From CAVOJV01 sp963696325 (lineage in GTDB: Bacteria > Pseudomonadota > Gammaproteobacteria > Competibacterales > Competibacteraceae), in the NCBI GenBank assembly GCA_963696325.1, contig CAVOJV010000003.1, positions 1-64,000 of the forward strand: 64,000 nt of DNA, in the 5' to 3' direction. The position numbers and the translations under genes were made by a program. Below, one piece after another: positions 18,202 through 27,933 of this stretch; within the stretch, counting starts at the first letter, position 1, and every line of letters begins with the position of its first letter. The notes under the pieces are model-generated. The model did no database searches. It was not told where the DNA came from and saw only the letters and a program-made list of their open reading frames with translations.

Positions 18202-19569
18202 ATGAAAATTCCTAGCTCAAATGGTTTGTTTTTTTATCTCACAAGGTTATTCAATTTTTGTTGTTTTTTCTTGTTGATTTTTCTTCTGCATTTCTATAGC
18301 AATCCATTTCCTTACAGCGATGAGTGGAATTTTCTACCCCAAGCTATTGGTGTTGAACCATTAACCTGGGATTGGGTGTGGGCTCAACATTCAGATCATC
18401 GTATCCCTATACAGAAGATTTTTCAGGTTTCTTTGCTTCGACTGACTGGATATGATTTTGGCCTCCTGATACTTGCAAATACTATATTAATATTTCTAAC
18501 AACCAGTCTTCTGATTTCTGCAGTTCGTATCTATCGTGAGAGTTCTCAAGTCGGAGATTTAATTATACCACTAATTCTTATGAATCCGGGTTTTGGCCCT
18601 TTTATTTGGAGTTTTCATTTCGAATTTATGTCTTCAACACTTTTGAGTCTGATTTTTCTGGCGTTTTTTTTACAAAAGAACACACCTTCATGTAATACGA
18701 GTTATATTATGGGATCAATTTGTATCCTACTTATGGCTTTTTGTGGAATGAACGGTGTTGTTCCTTCTATTATTATATCTCTATTATTTCTACTGTATAT
18801 GTTATGGGCGCGACCAATTAGTAATAAATTTGTATTATATATTATTTTAATAATATTGGTATTGGCGCTGATGGTTTCTTTAATTATTATAAGTAGCTGG
18901 AATCCATCTGGAGTAACCACTCTAAGCAGCACTGTTTTTCTTAAAAAAATATATAACATAACAGATAATTTTTATTACTTAATAAATCCACGTCCCATAA
19001 TAATGTTTGAGAAACAGAAAATATACTTTGTTGTTAATAGTGTGCTATATATTGTTGCGCTTGGGTTTTTAGCCAAAAGAATATGGGAGTCGTATCAGAT
19101 TTATCGATCTTTTTTTATCGATGATATTGCAGTCTTAGTGACCCTGATAGCTTCGTTTAGTATTCAATTAAATATTGCAATCGGACGTGCCGAATATTGG
19201 TCGCCTGGTTTAGAAATGCACTACGGATACTTAGCTACGGTCTTGCCTATAGTCACATGGATCGCAGTATCAGTTTACGTACCTAGAAAAATGGGAATCA
19301 TTATTGGCCTTGTTCTTGTTTTATTGTATGGATACTTATATGTAGAGAATTTACAATGGAGGATGATTTACGCAAAGGAAAATCGCCAGAAAGTCCTCGA
19401 TGTAAATAAAGATATCCTGAATGGTATGAAAATTAGTGATTTTGTAAAAAGATATAATCATATTTTTTATTATGTCGATAATGATGATACACGTCAGATT
19501 GTAAAAAGCGCTATTATTATTTTAAAAAATTCTAATGTTGAACCATATGCACATTTGCAACTTGATTAA
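18202..19569 (+). CDS. GT-C-like polytopic membrane protein, AT-rich
   Basis: 455 residues, about ten or more transmembrane segments, and no soluble catalytic domain. The first outer loop carries FPYSDEWNFLPQ and QHSDHRIPIQK. An acidic pair in the first external loop is the usual catalytic position in GT-C glycosyltransferases that use polyprenyl-phospho-sugar donors. The composition is strongly AT-rich compared with the DprE-like operon just upstream, which indicates separate acquisition. The ATG at 18202 is preferred to an upstream TTG. A glycosyltransferase using the lipid-linked sugar made upstream is plausible, but the family is not identified with certainty. Confidence 0.6.
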   Translation: MKIPSSNGLFFYLTRLFNFCCFFLLIFLLHFYSNPFPYSDEWNFLPQAIGVEPLTWDWVWAQHSDHRIPIQKIFQVSLLRLTGYDFGLLILANTILIFLTTSLLISAVRIYRESSQVGDLIIPLILMNPGFGPFIWSFHFEFMSSTLLSLIFLAFFLQKNTPSCNTSYIMGSICILLMAFCGMNGVVPSIIISLLFLLYMLWARPISNKFVLYIILIILVLALMVSLIIISSWNPSGVTTLSSTVFLKKIYNITDNFYYLINPRPIIMFEKQKIYFVVNSVLYIVALGFLAKRIWESYQIYRSFFIDDIAVLVTLIASFSIQLNIAIGRAEYWSPGLEMHYGYLATVLPIVTWIAVSVYVPRKMGIIIGLVLVLLYGYLYVENLQWRMIYAKENRQKVLDVNKDILNGMKISDFVKRYNHIFYYVDNDDTRQIVKSAIIILKNSNVEPYAHLQLD

Positions 19570-19767
19570 ATTTTTGGTCCCGCGAGATAGATATAGTCTT
19601 CCCAATTTAGATCATTACATTAACCTAATACTACCTTTATGATTTTTAACCACTAAATAGATCTTCGCTATTAGCAATGTATAGATCATGATTGGCAAGA
19701 TTACTAGCCCAGAAGGCATATGTGTACCAACACCAAATTAACATTGAAGATATCGGAAAAACCAAAT

Positions 19768-21131
19768 GGGTAAGAAATCTATTTTGGTGTTATTTTTTTG
19801 TCTTTCACTGTTTTTCTTACAGTTATTTTTGGTAAGGTAAGATATACTGATTCTGATCCAACAGCTAGCCTGTTAGTCAGTCAGGCTATATTGAAACAAG
19901 GAACGGTCAAACTGGATGGCTACAAGCACATATTTAACCGTTATAGATGCGTTATCACTGAAGAAGAAGACCTGTATGGATGCGTGATTTATAGAAAGAA
20001 CAATCATTATTACTATTTCTTTCCTATGGGAACTCCTATTTTTTCGGTTCCATTTGTTGCGATTTTAAATATGATCGGTCACGATGTGATCGACTATGAA
20101 AACCGCCTCCAGATTGTCATTTCTGCTGTTAACGCCACGCTAACATTTATATTGCTTTGCCTATTGGCCCATCTGTATTTAGATAACACTAAGAGTCTGT
20201 TCATATCCACGATAACCTGGTTTGGAACCTCGTTTGCAAGTACCACTGGAACGGCTCTATGGTCTCATAATTTCTCGACTTTGTTTGCTTTATTGGCGAT
20301 TTATCTAAGTATCCGCTCAATCAAAAGTTCAATTTTCAGGTTATGGCCAGTCATAGCGATCAGCTTTTTTTCCTGTTATCTATGTCGCCCTACAATGATA
20401 TTACTATCACCCTTTTTGATTGGTTACCTATTTTTATTTAGTAAAAAAACCGCCGTATATACAAGTATGTTGCTATCAAGTATGTTGCTATCAAGTATGT
20501 TGCTATCTGGTTTTTTTGTTTGCATTCGTTGGCTTTAGTTCCCACGAGTTCGGTCAATCTTTACCAGATTACTATTTGCCACAACGACTGTCTGGTGAGT
20601 ACTTTCTTGAGGCAATTTACGGAAATCTGCTGAGCCCATCCAGAGGTATCCTGGTTTTCTTCCCATTTCTTCTTATACCGGTAATCTACTTTAGTAGTGT
20701 GTATTATTCGATCAAAGAAGAAAAATCCCTTTCTGATTTTATTATGTTGGCCCATTCTCCATTTGATTTTAATCTCGCGATTCCCTCATTGGTGGGCAGG
20801 TTGGTCTTATGGTCCCAGATTGATGACGGATGTTTTACCGGGGATTTTTCTTTTGATGGTTATAACGGCTTCAAAATTGGGTGTTTTTAGGCCAATCCCC
20901 TTGTTATTTGTAGTTGTCTTAGGTTCTTTTTCAATTTACATCAACACCCTCCAAGGATTATTCAATAATTACACCCGGCTCTGGAACGCGGAGCCAAATA
21001 TCGACGAGCATCCGGAGTATCTGTTTGATTGGCGATTCCCTCAATTTTTGCACAATAAAAGCCGTCACGAAGAACGGTTGATGGAATTCAACAGGCGTGG
21101 CCGGTCAGGCGCGGGAGGCGGCGATGGTTAA
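19768..21131 (+). pseudogene. Second GT-C-like membrane protein, three frameshifts
   Basis: Begins MGKKSILVLFFCLSLFF, then shifts frame near 19835 into VRYTDSDPTASLLVSQAIL, whose DSD lies in the first external loop as expected for GT-C enzymes. It continues with YYFFPMGTPIFSVPF, TALWSHNFSTLFALLAIYL and YLCRPTMILLSPF. A shift at the T7 run (20511-20517) leads to PDYYLPQRLSGEYFLEA and LLSPSRGILVFFPFLL. A third shift near 20740 gives SRFPHWWAGWSYGPRLMTDVLPG. Reassembled, it is a single polytopic protein of about 450 residues. A 15-bp repeat is present three times. Function is probably membrane glycosyl transfer; the enzyme is inactive if the frameshifts are real. Confidence 0.6.
20462..20506 (+). 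repeat. Three tandem 15-bp repeats in a coding region
   Basis: CAAGTATGTTGCTAT occurs three times in succession, encoding repeated SMLLS in a membrane helix of the second GT-C-like protein. Because the unit is a multiple of three, copy-number change would alter helix length without changing the frame. The T7 run that does break the frame follows immediately. Confidence 0.9.
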
Positions 21132-21197
21132 CTCGACGTCACGTATGTTGAGTCTCCCTGTCTTTGTCAAAGACAAATATTGTGCTGTCAGCCGGGA

Positions 21198-22604
21198 TCA
21201 ATCCAGCAGACCGAATTGTTCGAGCCGCCGCCGGTGGCGGGCGCCGATCGCAGCGAAGCTGTGATAAGTCTGGATGTAGTGCGCCGCCCGCTGGCCGATT
21301 TCGGCGGCATGGGCAGGGTCCATGACCAGCCGCCGCAGATACCAGGCCGCCTGTTCGACATCGGGCTCGGCCCAGCGCTGGCCCGCGCCATAAGGATACT
21401 CTTCCGCGCCCACCGATACCAATGTGCAATCCACCAAACAGGAATTGGCCTCGTTCATGAAGTCGAGGTTGCCGGAGTATCCAGTCGCAATAACAGGTTT
21501 ACCGAAATACATAGCCTCCGCCAAGCCGCGACCGAACCCTTCGGAACGGTGTAGCGACAGAAAACAGTCGCACAACCGCACCAGTTCCTTGATCTCCCGG
21601 TCTTTCATCACCCGGTCGATCAGAACCACTCGCGGATCGCGCACAGCATCCAAAGCAAGAAAGGTTTGGTAATCCTCAGGACAGGCGTCGGTACCGTTCA
21701 TCTTGATGACGAGATTGACTGGCGCCGAAGGGTCGTCCCGGAACGCGGCAGCGAAGGCGCGCAGGGCGGCCCAAGGGTTCTTGCGCTGGATGAAGGAGCG
21801 GAAATCGAAGAAGAATAGGACCAGGAATCGGTTCTCGGCCAACCCGAAATGCTCGCGAGACAATGGTGCCGAACAGGCTGGTTCCACCGCCAGCGGCATC
21901 CACACCACCGGACAGGGCGCCTTGTCGGCCACTGCTTGCTGGATGAAGCGAGAGGGTGCCCAGATTTCGTCAAAATAGCGGAATATTCCTCCCCAGGCAT
22001 CCGGAAATTGACTCAGTTCCCAGGCGAAATAACCAATGTTGTAGCGACCCGCATAAAAATCCGTTCCCAGGTGGACGGTCGCGTCGTCCATCTCGTTGGC
22101 GTTCAGGTAAAAGATATTGACCTTGCGGGCGATTTGGGAGTCGATTCGGTCCATGAACGGGAAATCCTGGTGCAGAACCGCCATCTCCTTACCGTAATCG
22201 CCGAAGGTGTTGCGGATCGTGAACGGAATGTTGGCGGCGGCGCAGGCGCAGGCGCCGGTGCGCACGTCTTCGGCCCGACCCAGTGCGGCATAGGGATGTC
22301 CGACCAGCACGGCGCCGGGTAGCAGCACTGGATGGTGGAGCTGTCGCCGATCGGCATCCGGCCCGCGCAGGGGAACAACAGGCCGATTGGACGCCGCTGT
22401 AAGGGTGACAGGCTGGTTCAGGCCGTCGTTGTGCTGGGCGCTGAGTAGCAGGCGAGATCGCAGGCTGATTCCCGGCAACCCCTCGCGGCGAAGTACCACC
22501 GCGATCCGGCACAGGAGTCTTGGTAGACTGGCGTGGCGAGCCAGCGCGGTGCGAACGGCGCCGGACAGCCGCCGCAAGCGGACGATCAGTCCCGTTCCCA
22601 ACAT
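21198..22604 (-). CDS. GT4-family glycosyltransferase
   Basis: 468 residues on the minus strand. The C-terminal nucleotide-sugar domain is clear: NRFLVLFFFDFRSFIQRKNP, VNLVIKMNGTD, and the E-x7-E motif in SEGFGRGLAEAMYFGKPVIAT. The N-terminal domain includes GHPYAALGRAEDVRTGACA and FNIGYFAWELSQFPD-like residues (NIGYFAWELSQFPD), typical of GT4 proteins of O-antigen and exopolysaccharide clusters. The first 100 residues look less conserved and could include a compensated frameshift. It starts inside the end of the GT2-WbsX gene (19-base overlap), so the two are coupled. It is convergent with the AT-rich membrane protein. Confidence 0.82.
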   Translation of the reverse strand: MLGTGLIVRLRRLSGAVRTALARHASLPRLLCRIAVVLRREGLPGISLRSRLLLSAQHNDGLNQPVTLTAASNRPVVPLRGPDADRRQLHHPVLLPGAVLVGHPYAALGRAEDVRTGACACAAANIPFTIRNTFGDYGKEMAVLHQDFPFMDRIDSQIARKVNIFYLNANEMDDATVHLGTDFYAGRYNIGYFAWELSQFPDAWGGIFRYFDEIWAPSRFIQQAVADKAPCPVVWMPLAVEPACSAPLSREHFGLAENRFLVLFFFDFRSFIQRKNPWAALRAFAAAFRDDPSAPVNLVIKMNGTDACPEDYQTFLALDAVRDPRVVLIDRVMKDREIKELVRLCDCFLSLHRSEGFGRGLAEAMYFGKPVIATGYSGNLDFMNEANSCLVDCTLVSVGAEEYPYGAGQRWAEPDVEQAAWYLRRLVMDPAHAAEIGQRAAHYIQTYHSFAAIGARHRRRLEQFGLLD

Positions 22605-24700
22605 CCCAACGCCCCCAGAGCATTCCGAGTGGCTTCCAAATACCGGTGACCGAACTTCCGGTCCGGCTCAAGATAATTGCCCTCAGCCCACTCGTTCCAG
22701 GCGTTGAGAAACACCACCCGCTCATCGCCGAACCGGAACTTGCGGGTCTGCTCCACCAGATGTTTCAACCAGCGTCCGTAATGTTCAGGTGTGGTATTGA
22801 GAAAAATGTCGCTGTTGTCTTGACGGCGGGCGGTGTTGTCCCAGGACGGCATCGCGGTGCGGAAAAACGGATAGGGCATCGGCGGCCGATTCATGAAGAA
22901 GTCGACGGTGGCAACGTAGTCGCAGAATCTACCCTGGAAATCCGGATTGAGCATCTCCGCCGGCCGCTCTGCCAAGACCGCCATGGCATGGGGCGGAAAT
23001 TCAACGGCGGCGTCAAAACCGAAGCCGCGCGGATCGTCGGTGAAACCGAGACTTTGTACCGCAGTCAGGAACGGCTCGCCCACCCCCGCCTCGCGGCAGT
23101 AACGGCGCCAGATTTCGGCGGTGCGGGCAGCATCGGGCAGCAGACTTGGCTGGTAGATCAGCAACAGCGGGCGGCCAGCCACCCGGATGTAGCGCCGGTC
23201 ACGCAGGGCCGGTTCCAGGGTCTTGATGAAGTTCAGATCGTCCTCGTCGGAGTGTTCCTGGGCGATCAGGATTTCGGCGTTGAGGCCGTCCCAGCGCCGG
23301 CTCCAGTTCTCGTTGGCCCAGCAGACGCAGAATGGAAAGTCCGGGTGGCCGGACCGCACCACTTCGTCCAGCGGCCGGTTCAGCAGCCGTTTGCCGGCGA
23401 ACCAGTAATAGTAGTAGCAGAAACCATAAATACCGTAGCTCCGGGCCAGCGCGGCCTGCTCGTCGCGGATCTCAGGAACCCGGAGGTCGTAGAAACCGAG
23501 GTCCGCGGGTAGTCGCGGCTGGTAGTGACCGACGAAGTTGGGCACGGCCTTGGTGACGTTGGTCCATTCGGTGAAGCCCTTGCCCCACCAGTGGTCGTTT
23601 TCCGGGATCGGGTGATATTGGGGCAGATAGAAGGCGATCAGGCGGACCCGGTCAAGCGCTTTGAGGGTAGCGCCCCAGCGATTCAAATAGGTTTGTCTGT
23701 TGTGCTCGATTTGCCGGAGTTTGTGGCCGTCCTGGTTGGTGGTAACGCTCAGGTGGTGGATCACCTCGGCGCCTGGCTGGTAGATGATTTTGCGACCACG
23801 TTCCCGCACCCGCAGTGACAAGTCACAATCCTCGAAATAGGCCGGCGCATAGATTTCGTCGAACCCTCCCAGTTCCAGGAACAGAGCGGTTTCGATCAAC
23901 AGGCAGGCCCCGGAGCAGTGATCCACTTCCCGCAGGATATTGTATTCGAGTTTGCCGGGGTCATCGTTCAGGCCGATCAGGTCCACCGTGCCGTCCTGAC
24001 ACAGAGCGGCGCCGGCTTCCTGCAGGTAACCGCTGGGATAGATCAACTTGGCGCCGGCGATCCCTGCATTCGGCACGGTCGCGAAGACCTCCAGCAACCG
24101 GTCCAGCCAGCCCGGCAGTACCTGGGTGTCATTGTTCAGGAACAGCAGGTAACGGCCCCGTGCCTGAGTCGCGCCCCGGTTGGCGGTACCCAGGAAACCC
24201 AGATTTTCAGGGTTGCGAATGTAGCGAAGCCCTGGGATCACGCCGAGTAACCGCTTGGTGGCATCGCTGGAGGCATCGTCCACGACGATCAACTCATAGC
24301 TGGCCTCGGGCGGGTGACGATGAATCGAGGCCAGACAGCGGACCGTATAGTCGATCTGGTTGAAGACCGGGACGATCACCGAAACCAGCGGCTCCCCCGG
24401 CGCGGCAAAGGCCAGACTGGCGGCCATGCCTTCGATGCCTTCCGGACCGATTTCCAGCATCGGCGGCGGCGCAGGGGGCGGCGGCGGAGTCGCCTTCGGA
24501 TCGGACGCTTTTACGGTTGCCAGTCGGGTGGCCGCGGTCTGTATCAGCCACTGCTGATAGTTGGCGCTGTCCTTGAGCAACAAGCCCAGATGCCGGTACA
24601 GAAAAGATTTCATGCGCCATTTGACGGGCAGCGGCAACGGCAGCCGGCGGTAGAAAAAACGCGCGCCATAACCAGCTAATAATTTGATTTTAATAGACAT
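22586..24700 (-). CDS. Two-domain glycosyltransferase: GT2 plus WbsX-type domain
   Basis: 704 residues. After a proline-rich linker (about 70-80), residues about 100-345 are a GT2 rhamnosyltransferase-like domain (VSVIVPVFNQIDYTVRCLASI, LFLNNDTQVLPGWLDRLL, YFEDCDLSLRVRERG). Residues about 350-704 are a WbsX domain (RLIAFYLPQYHPIPEND, WWGKGFTEWTNVTKA, FCYYYYWFAGKRLL, CWANENWSRRWDG, NAWNEWAEGNYLEPD). WbsX domains occur in O-antigen and capsule gene clusters. The enzyme probably adds consecutive sugars to a polysaccharide. First gene of a two-gene minus-strand unit. All motifs are intact in one frame. Confidence 0.9.
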   Translation of the reverse strand: MSIKIKLLAGYGARFFYRRLPLPLPVKWRMKSFLYRHLGLLLKDSANYQQWLIQTAATRLATVKASDPKATPPPPPAPPPMLEIGPEGIEGMAASLAFAAPGEPLVSVIVPVFNQIDYTVRCLASIHRHPPEASYELIVVDDASSDATKRLLGVIPGLRYIRNPENLGFLGTANRGATQARGRYLLFLNNDTQVLPGWLDRLLEVFATVPNAGIAGAKLIYPSGYLQEAGAALCQDGTVDLIGLNDDPGKLEYNILREVDHCSGACLLIETALFLELGGFDEIYAPAYFEDCDLSLRVRERGRKIIYQPGAEVIHHLSVTTNQDGHKLRQIEHNRQTYLNRWGATLKALDRVRLIAFYLPQYHPIPENDHWWGKGFTEWTNVTKAVPNFVGHYQPRLPADLGFYDLRVPEIRDEQAALARSYGIYGFCYYYYWFAGKRLLNRPLDEVVRSGHPDFPFCVCWANENWSRRWDGLNAEILIAQEHSDEDDLNFIKTLEPALRDRRYIRVAGRPLLLIYQPSLLPDAARTAEIWRRYCREAGVGEPFLTAVQSLGFTDDPRGFGFDAAVEFPPHAMAVLAERPAEMLNPDFQGRFCDYVATVDFFMNRPPMPYPFFRTAMPSWDNTARRQDNSDIFLNTTPEHYGRWLKHLVEQTRKFRFGDERVVFLNAWNEWAEGNYLEPDRKFGHRYLEATRNALGALGCWERD

Positions 24701-24939
24701 ACAGTTTGATTATGGGTATTCCAGCAGCCGTTGTCCACCGCGCACGAGACTGGCGATGATTGATTTCAGCTGGATGGAGCGGCTATCGTTGAATAATATG
24801 GCGAAGCCTGTTGGCTCACATGAGCAGATCACGCCTGGGTTGCCAGCGCGCATTCTAATGGCTTTGCCACCGGATGTGAAATCGGCACGATGAATAACCA
24901 GGGCAATCGCGCTATCTGGCCCCAGGGCTTTGAAGGTGA

Positions 24940-25243
24940 TCCAGAGCTTTCAAGTGGTTGCGCCCCTCTGGCCTGCTGGCGCTGCGCCCGCAGGCGGGCG
25001 ACGGACAGGTGAGGTCGCCGGGGGTCGTGTTCCCGCTGCACCGGCGGCTGCTTGGGTCCGCGCGGATGCTTGCGATATTTGCGCAACTGCGCCCGGCCGG
25101 CGGTCTCCACCAACCAAGCGGTCATCGCCGCCACGGCGCGCGTGTACTGCCCGCCGGCGACGGTCTCGAACCAAACGTCCCGTTGCGCCGCATTCAGGCA
25201 GCGCTCCAGCACCGCCCGGGCCATAGTGGGGATGGGAAAGCTT
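24940..25243 (-). pseudogene. DDE transposase C-terminal fragment
   Basis: The minus strand reads ARAVLERCLNAAQRDVWFETV, then YTRAVAAMTAWLVETAGRAQLRKYRKHPRGPKQPPVQ and RPHLSVARLRAQR. This is the C-terminal end of an IS4-like transposase, where 'RKHPRGPKK' is characteristic. The catalytic core is absent. It lies between the polysaccharide region and the transglutaminase-like gene. Family assignment is moderate. Confidence 0.5.
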
Positions 25244-25885
25244 TCAAAGCCTTGGCCTATACAGCCCAGCCTCATCAGCGCCCAGCATCCCTGCCGTATA
25301 GGAACGCTCATCCACCGGAGAAAGGCCGAGCGCTGTGCGGTCCGTGATCAAGGATACCCGGCGAATCGTGTCCAGGCGCTGGGCGATGGACTCCAGATGA
25401 TCGTCGCTGACCTGCCAATGGTATTTATCAAAAGCCTTCAAGTTGAGCGGCAGGGTGTAACCGCGCAGGTTTTTTTCACCGGCGACGTTGTAATAGACCT
25501 CGAAATAGGACAGGACCAGTTCGCGCAAAGTGCGGTAGATGGCCTCGCGAAACCGCAGGCCGACGAAATTGGATCTGGCGACGGCACCCCACAGGCCATC
25601 ACGCTTATACAGAGCAAGGATATGATCATCGTCACGCTCCGCCAGCATATCGATGATTAACGGCGGCTGCCCCAGCCGTCGCAAGGCCGCCGCCGCGAAC
25701 AGGGCGCCATCGAAACAATGGGCCTGGCGATCCCGCAGGACGCTGCGCGGAGAACGGTAGATTTCCGCCGTGCTGTAGGGGATCTCATCCAGGAAGGCTT
25801 GAATGCTGGCCGGGCTATCCAGGCGGGCAAACACTTCCCGTTCTTCCTTGCCGAAGAATTTCGTAAACGTTTTTTCTGTATCCAT
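25244..25885 (-). CDS. Transglutaminase-like cysteine-protease-fold protein
   Basis: 213 residues from ATG 25885 (MDTEKTFTKFFGKEER). The central segment has RQAHCFDGALFAAAALRRLG, a Cys at the helix start as in transglutaminase-like domains, followed by a His about 30 residues later (ERDDDHILALYKR) and GAVARSNFVGLRFRE. The Cys-His spacing fits a transglutaminase or papain-like fold, but the substrate is unknown. No signal peptide. The C-terminus may be recast by the neighbouring transposase fragment, as the last residues (SYTAGMLGADEAGLYRPRL) run into it. Divergent from the MacA-like gene. Confidence 0.6.
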   Translation of the reverse strand: MDTEKTFTKFFGKEEREVFARLDSPASIQAFLDEIPYSTAEIYRSPRSVLRDRQAHCFDGALFAAAALRRLGQPPLIIDMLAERDDDHILALYKRDGLWGAVARSNFVGLRFREAIYRTLRELVLSYFEVYYNVAGEKNLRGYTLPLNLKAFDKYHWQVSDDHLESIAQRLDTIRRVSLITDRTALGLSPVDERSYTAGMLGADEAGLYRPRL

Positions 25886-26095
25886 TATTTTTTCCAGAGC
25901 CGCCGGTGTTGTAACGGCCAGTATAATTACCCGGTAACTGTTGAAACCATGAAAAATCTTCCAGTACCCCATTGCGGGCAGCGCATGGAAAATCCTGGCA
26001 CGGCTGCTGGGCTATTGAAACTCGGATAGGCAATGGTTGTCCTTGTTGGAGGAATCGCAAGACCGTGGACTGTAGCCGATGAGATCAACTTCTGA

Positions 26096-27238
26096 ATGAC
26101 GACCTCTAGACGCAACCTGATTATTTTATTCTTGGTGCTAGGCGCAGCCGCAGTGGCATGGAGGGGTTGGCCAACCAAAGATGCGACCTCAAAACAGCGC
26201 TATCGAACCCAGTCCGTCGACCGCGGCGATATTGTGCAGCGCATCGCTGCCAACGGCACTCTCAACCCGGTGGTTCTGGTAAACGTAGGCACCCAGGTAT
26301 CCGGGACAGTTTATAAGGTGCACGCCGATTTTAACGACCGGGTGGATGCCGGACAGGTAATGGCGGAACTGGACCCCAGCCTGTTCCAAGCCCAGGTCAA
26401 GCAGAGCGAAGCCAATCTGCTTAACGCCCAGGCCAGCTTGGCTCTGGCCAGGATCAAGCTCGGCCGCACCGACACCTTATACCAGAAGAAGCTGATCGCT
26501 AAGGAAGAACTGGACATCGCCCGCCAGCAGGTGGATGCCGCCACCGCCCAGGTAAAGCTGGCCGAGGCCCAATTGGAGCGCGACCGCATCAACCTGCGCA
26601 ACAGTGTCATCCGCTCCCCCATCTCCGGAGTGGTGGTAGCCCGCAGCGTCGATGTCGGTCAGACCGTGGCCGCCAGTTTCCAGACCCCAACCCTGTTTCA
26701 GATCGCCCAGGACCTGCGCCGCATGCAGATCTACACCAACGTGGCGGAGGCGGATGTGGGCAACCCTAGCACTAGCAATCCAGTGAGTTTTACCGTGGAT
26801 GCTTTTCCAGAGCGCAATTTTCAGGGCCGCATCCGGCAGATCCGCCTGAATCCCACCGTCCAGCAAAACGTGGTCACCTACAATGTGGTGGTGGATGTGG
26901 ACAACGAGGACGGCCGGCTGATGCCAGGGATGACGGCCTACGTCCTCATCACCGTGAGCGAGCGCAAGGATGTGCTGCGAATACCCAATACCGCCCTGAG
27001 TTTCCGACCCCGTGAAGACGAGGAAGCCGGCGGCAGACCATCCTCCAGGACAGCGGGCGCCCAGGTATATGTGCTGGAGCAGAATGACACACTCCGACCG
27101 GTGCTGGTCAAAACCGGGATTACCGATAACACGGTGACCGAAGTGATTGACGGCGGGCTCCAACCCGGCGACCGGGTAGTGACGCGGGAAACGGGGGAGA
27201 GAAAAGATACGGGTAACTTCCGCATCCGGGTGATGTGA
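26096..27238 (+). CDS. MacA-like periplasmic adaptor of an ABC exporter
   Basis: 380 residues. An N-terminal hydrophobic anchor (NLIILFLVLGAAAVAWRG) is followed by the HlyD/MacA layout: lipoyl half-motif (ANGTLNPVVLVNVGTQVSGTV), a long alpha-hairpin (about 95-190, QVKQSEANLLNAQASLALARI), second lipoyl half (VIRSPISGVVVARSVDVGQTV), then beta-barrel and membrane-proximal domains. It bridges an inner-membrane transporter to an outer-membrane channel such as TolC. The stop shares one base with the ATG of the ATPase gene, giving a coupled three-gene operon. Substrate unknown: candidates are a macrolide-like compound, peptide or glycolipid. Confidence 0.9.
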   Translation: MTTSRRNLIILFLVLGAAAVAWRGWPTKDATSKQRYRTQSVDRGDIVQRIAANGTLNPVVLVNVGTQVSGTVYKVHADFNDRVDAGQVMAELDPSLFQAQVKQSEANLLNAQASLALARIKLGRTDTLYQKKLIAKEELDIARQQVDAATAQVKLAEAQLERDRINLRNSVIRSPISGVVVARSVDVGQTVAASFQTPTLFQIAQDLRRMQIYTNVAEADVGNPSTSNPVSFTVDAFPERNFQGRIRQIRLNPTVQQNVVTYNVVVDVDNEDGRLMPGMTAYVLITVSERKDVLRIPNTALSFRPREDEEAGGRPSSRTAGAQVYVLEQNDTLRPVLVKTGITDNTVTEVIDGGLQPGDRVVTRETGERKDTGNFRIRVM

Positions 27239-27933
27239 TGCAACCGTTGATCCAGGTACGGGGGCTGTGCAAGGACTATCCCCTGATGGATGGACGTTCC
27301 ATACCGGTGCTGCGCGATATTGACCTGTCCGTTATGCCGAGCGATTTTGTGGCCATCATGGGGCCTTCGGGCTCCGGCAAGTCCACCTTCATGAATATCC
27401 TTGGCTGTCTGGACACCGCCACCGCAGGTGATTACACGCTGGCGGGGCGCTCCGTAGCCACGCTGAACCACAATGAACAGGCGGCCTTGCGCAACCATCT
27501 GATCGGCTTCGTGTTCCAGGGCTTTAACCTGTTGCAGCGGGTCTCTGCCATGGACAATGTAGCCCTGCCTCTGCTGTACGCCGGCGTGAGCCGCGCCGAG
27601 CGGCGCCAGCGGGCCCTGGAACTGCTGCGGCAGATCGGCCTGGGCGAGTACGGCGCGGCGCTGCCCAACCAACTGTCCGGCGGCCAGCAGCAGCGGGTAG
27701 CCATTGCCCGGGCGCTGATCAATCGCCCGCCACTGCTGCTGGCCGATGAACCGACCGGCAACCTGGATACCCAAACCAGCCAGGACATTATGGATATTTT
27801 TACCCAGCTCAACCAGGAACATGGCATCACTATCCTGCTGGTCACTCATGAACTGGATATCGCCCGGTACGCACAGCGCCTGGTGAGGTTTCTGGATGGC
27901 CGCATCATCCACGATGGAGAAATACCGGCATGA
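27238..27933 (+). CDS. MacB/LolD-type ABC transporter ATPase
   Basis: 231 residues with all ABC motifs: Walker A GPSGSGKST, Q-loop FVFQGFNLL, signature LSGGQQQRVAIARAL, Walker B LLLADEPTGNLD and switch His in LVTHELDIA. The high similarity type is MacB/LolD/FtsE. Here the nucleotide-binding and membrane domains are separate polypeptides, unlike E. coli MacB. It overlaps the adaptor and permease genes at both ends. ATP hydrolysis would drive mechanotransmission through the MacB-like permease. Confidence 0.93.
   Translation: MQPLIQVRGLCKDYPLMDGRSIPVLRDIDLSVMPSDFVAIMGPSGSGKSTFMNILGCLDTATAGDYTLAGRSVATLNHNEQAALRNHLIGFVFQGFNLLQRVSAMDNVALPLLYAGVSRAERRQRALELLRQIGLGEYGAALPNQLSGGQQQRVAIARALINRPPLLLADEPTGNLDTQTSQDIMDIFTQLNQEHGITILLVTHELDIARYAQRLVRFLDGRIIHDGEIPA

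Noticed and set aside
20462..20506. Short tandem repeats considered as a CRISPR array
   Set aside because: The 15-bp units are directly adjacent without spacers and lie within a coding sequence.
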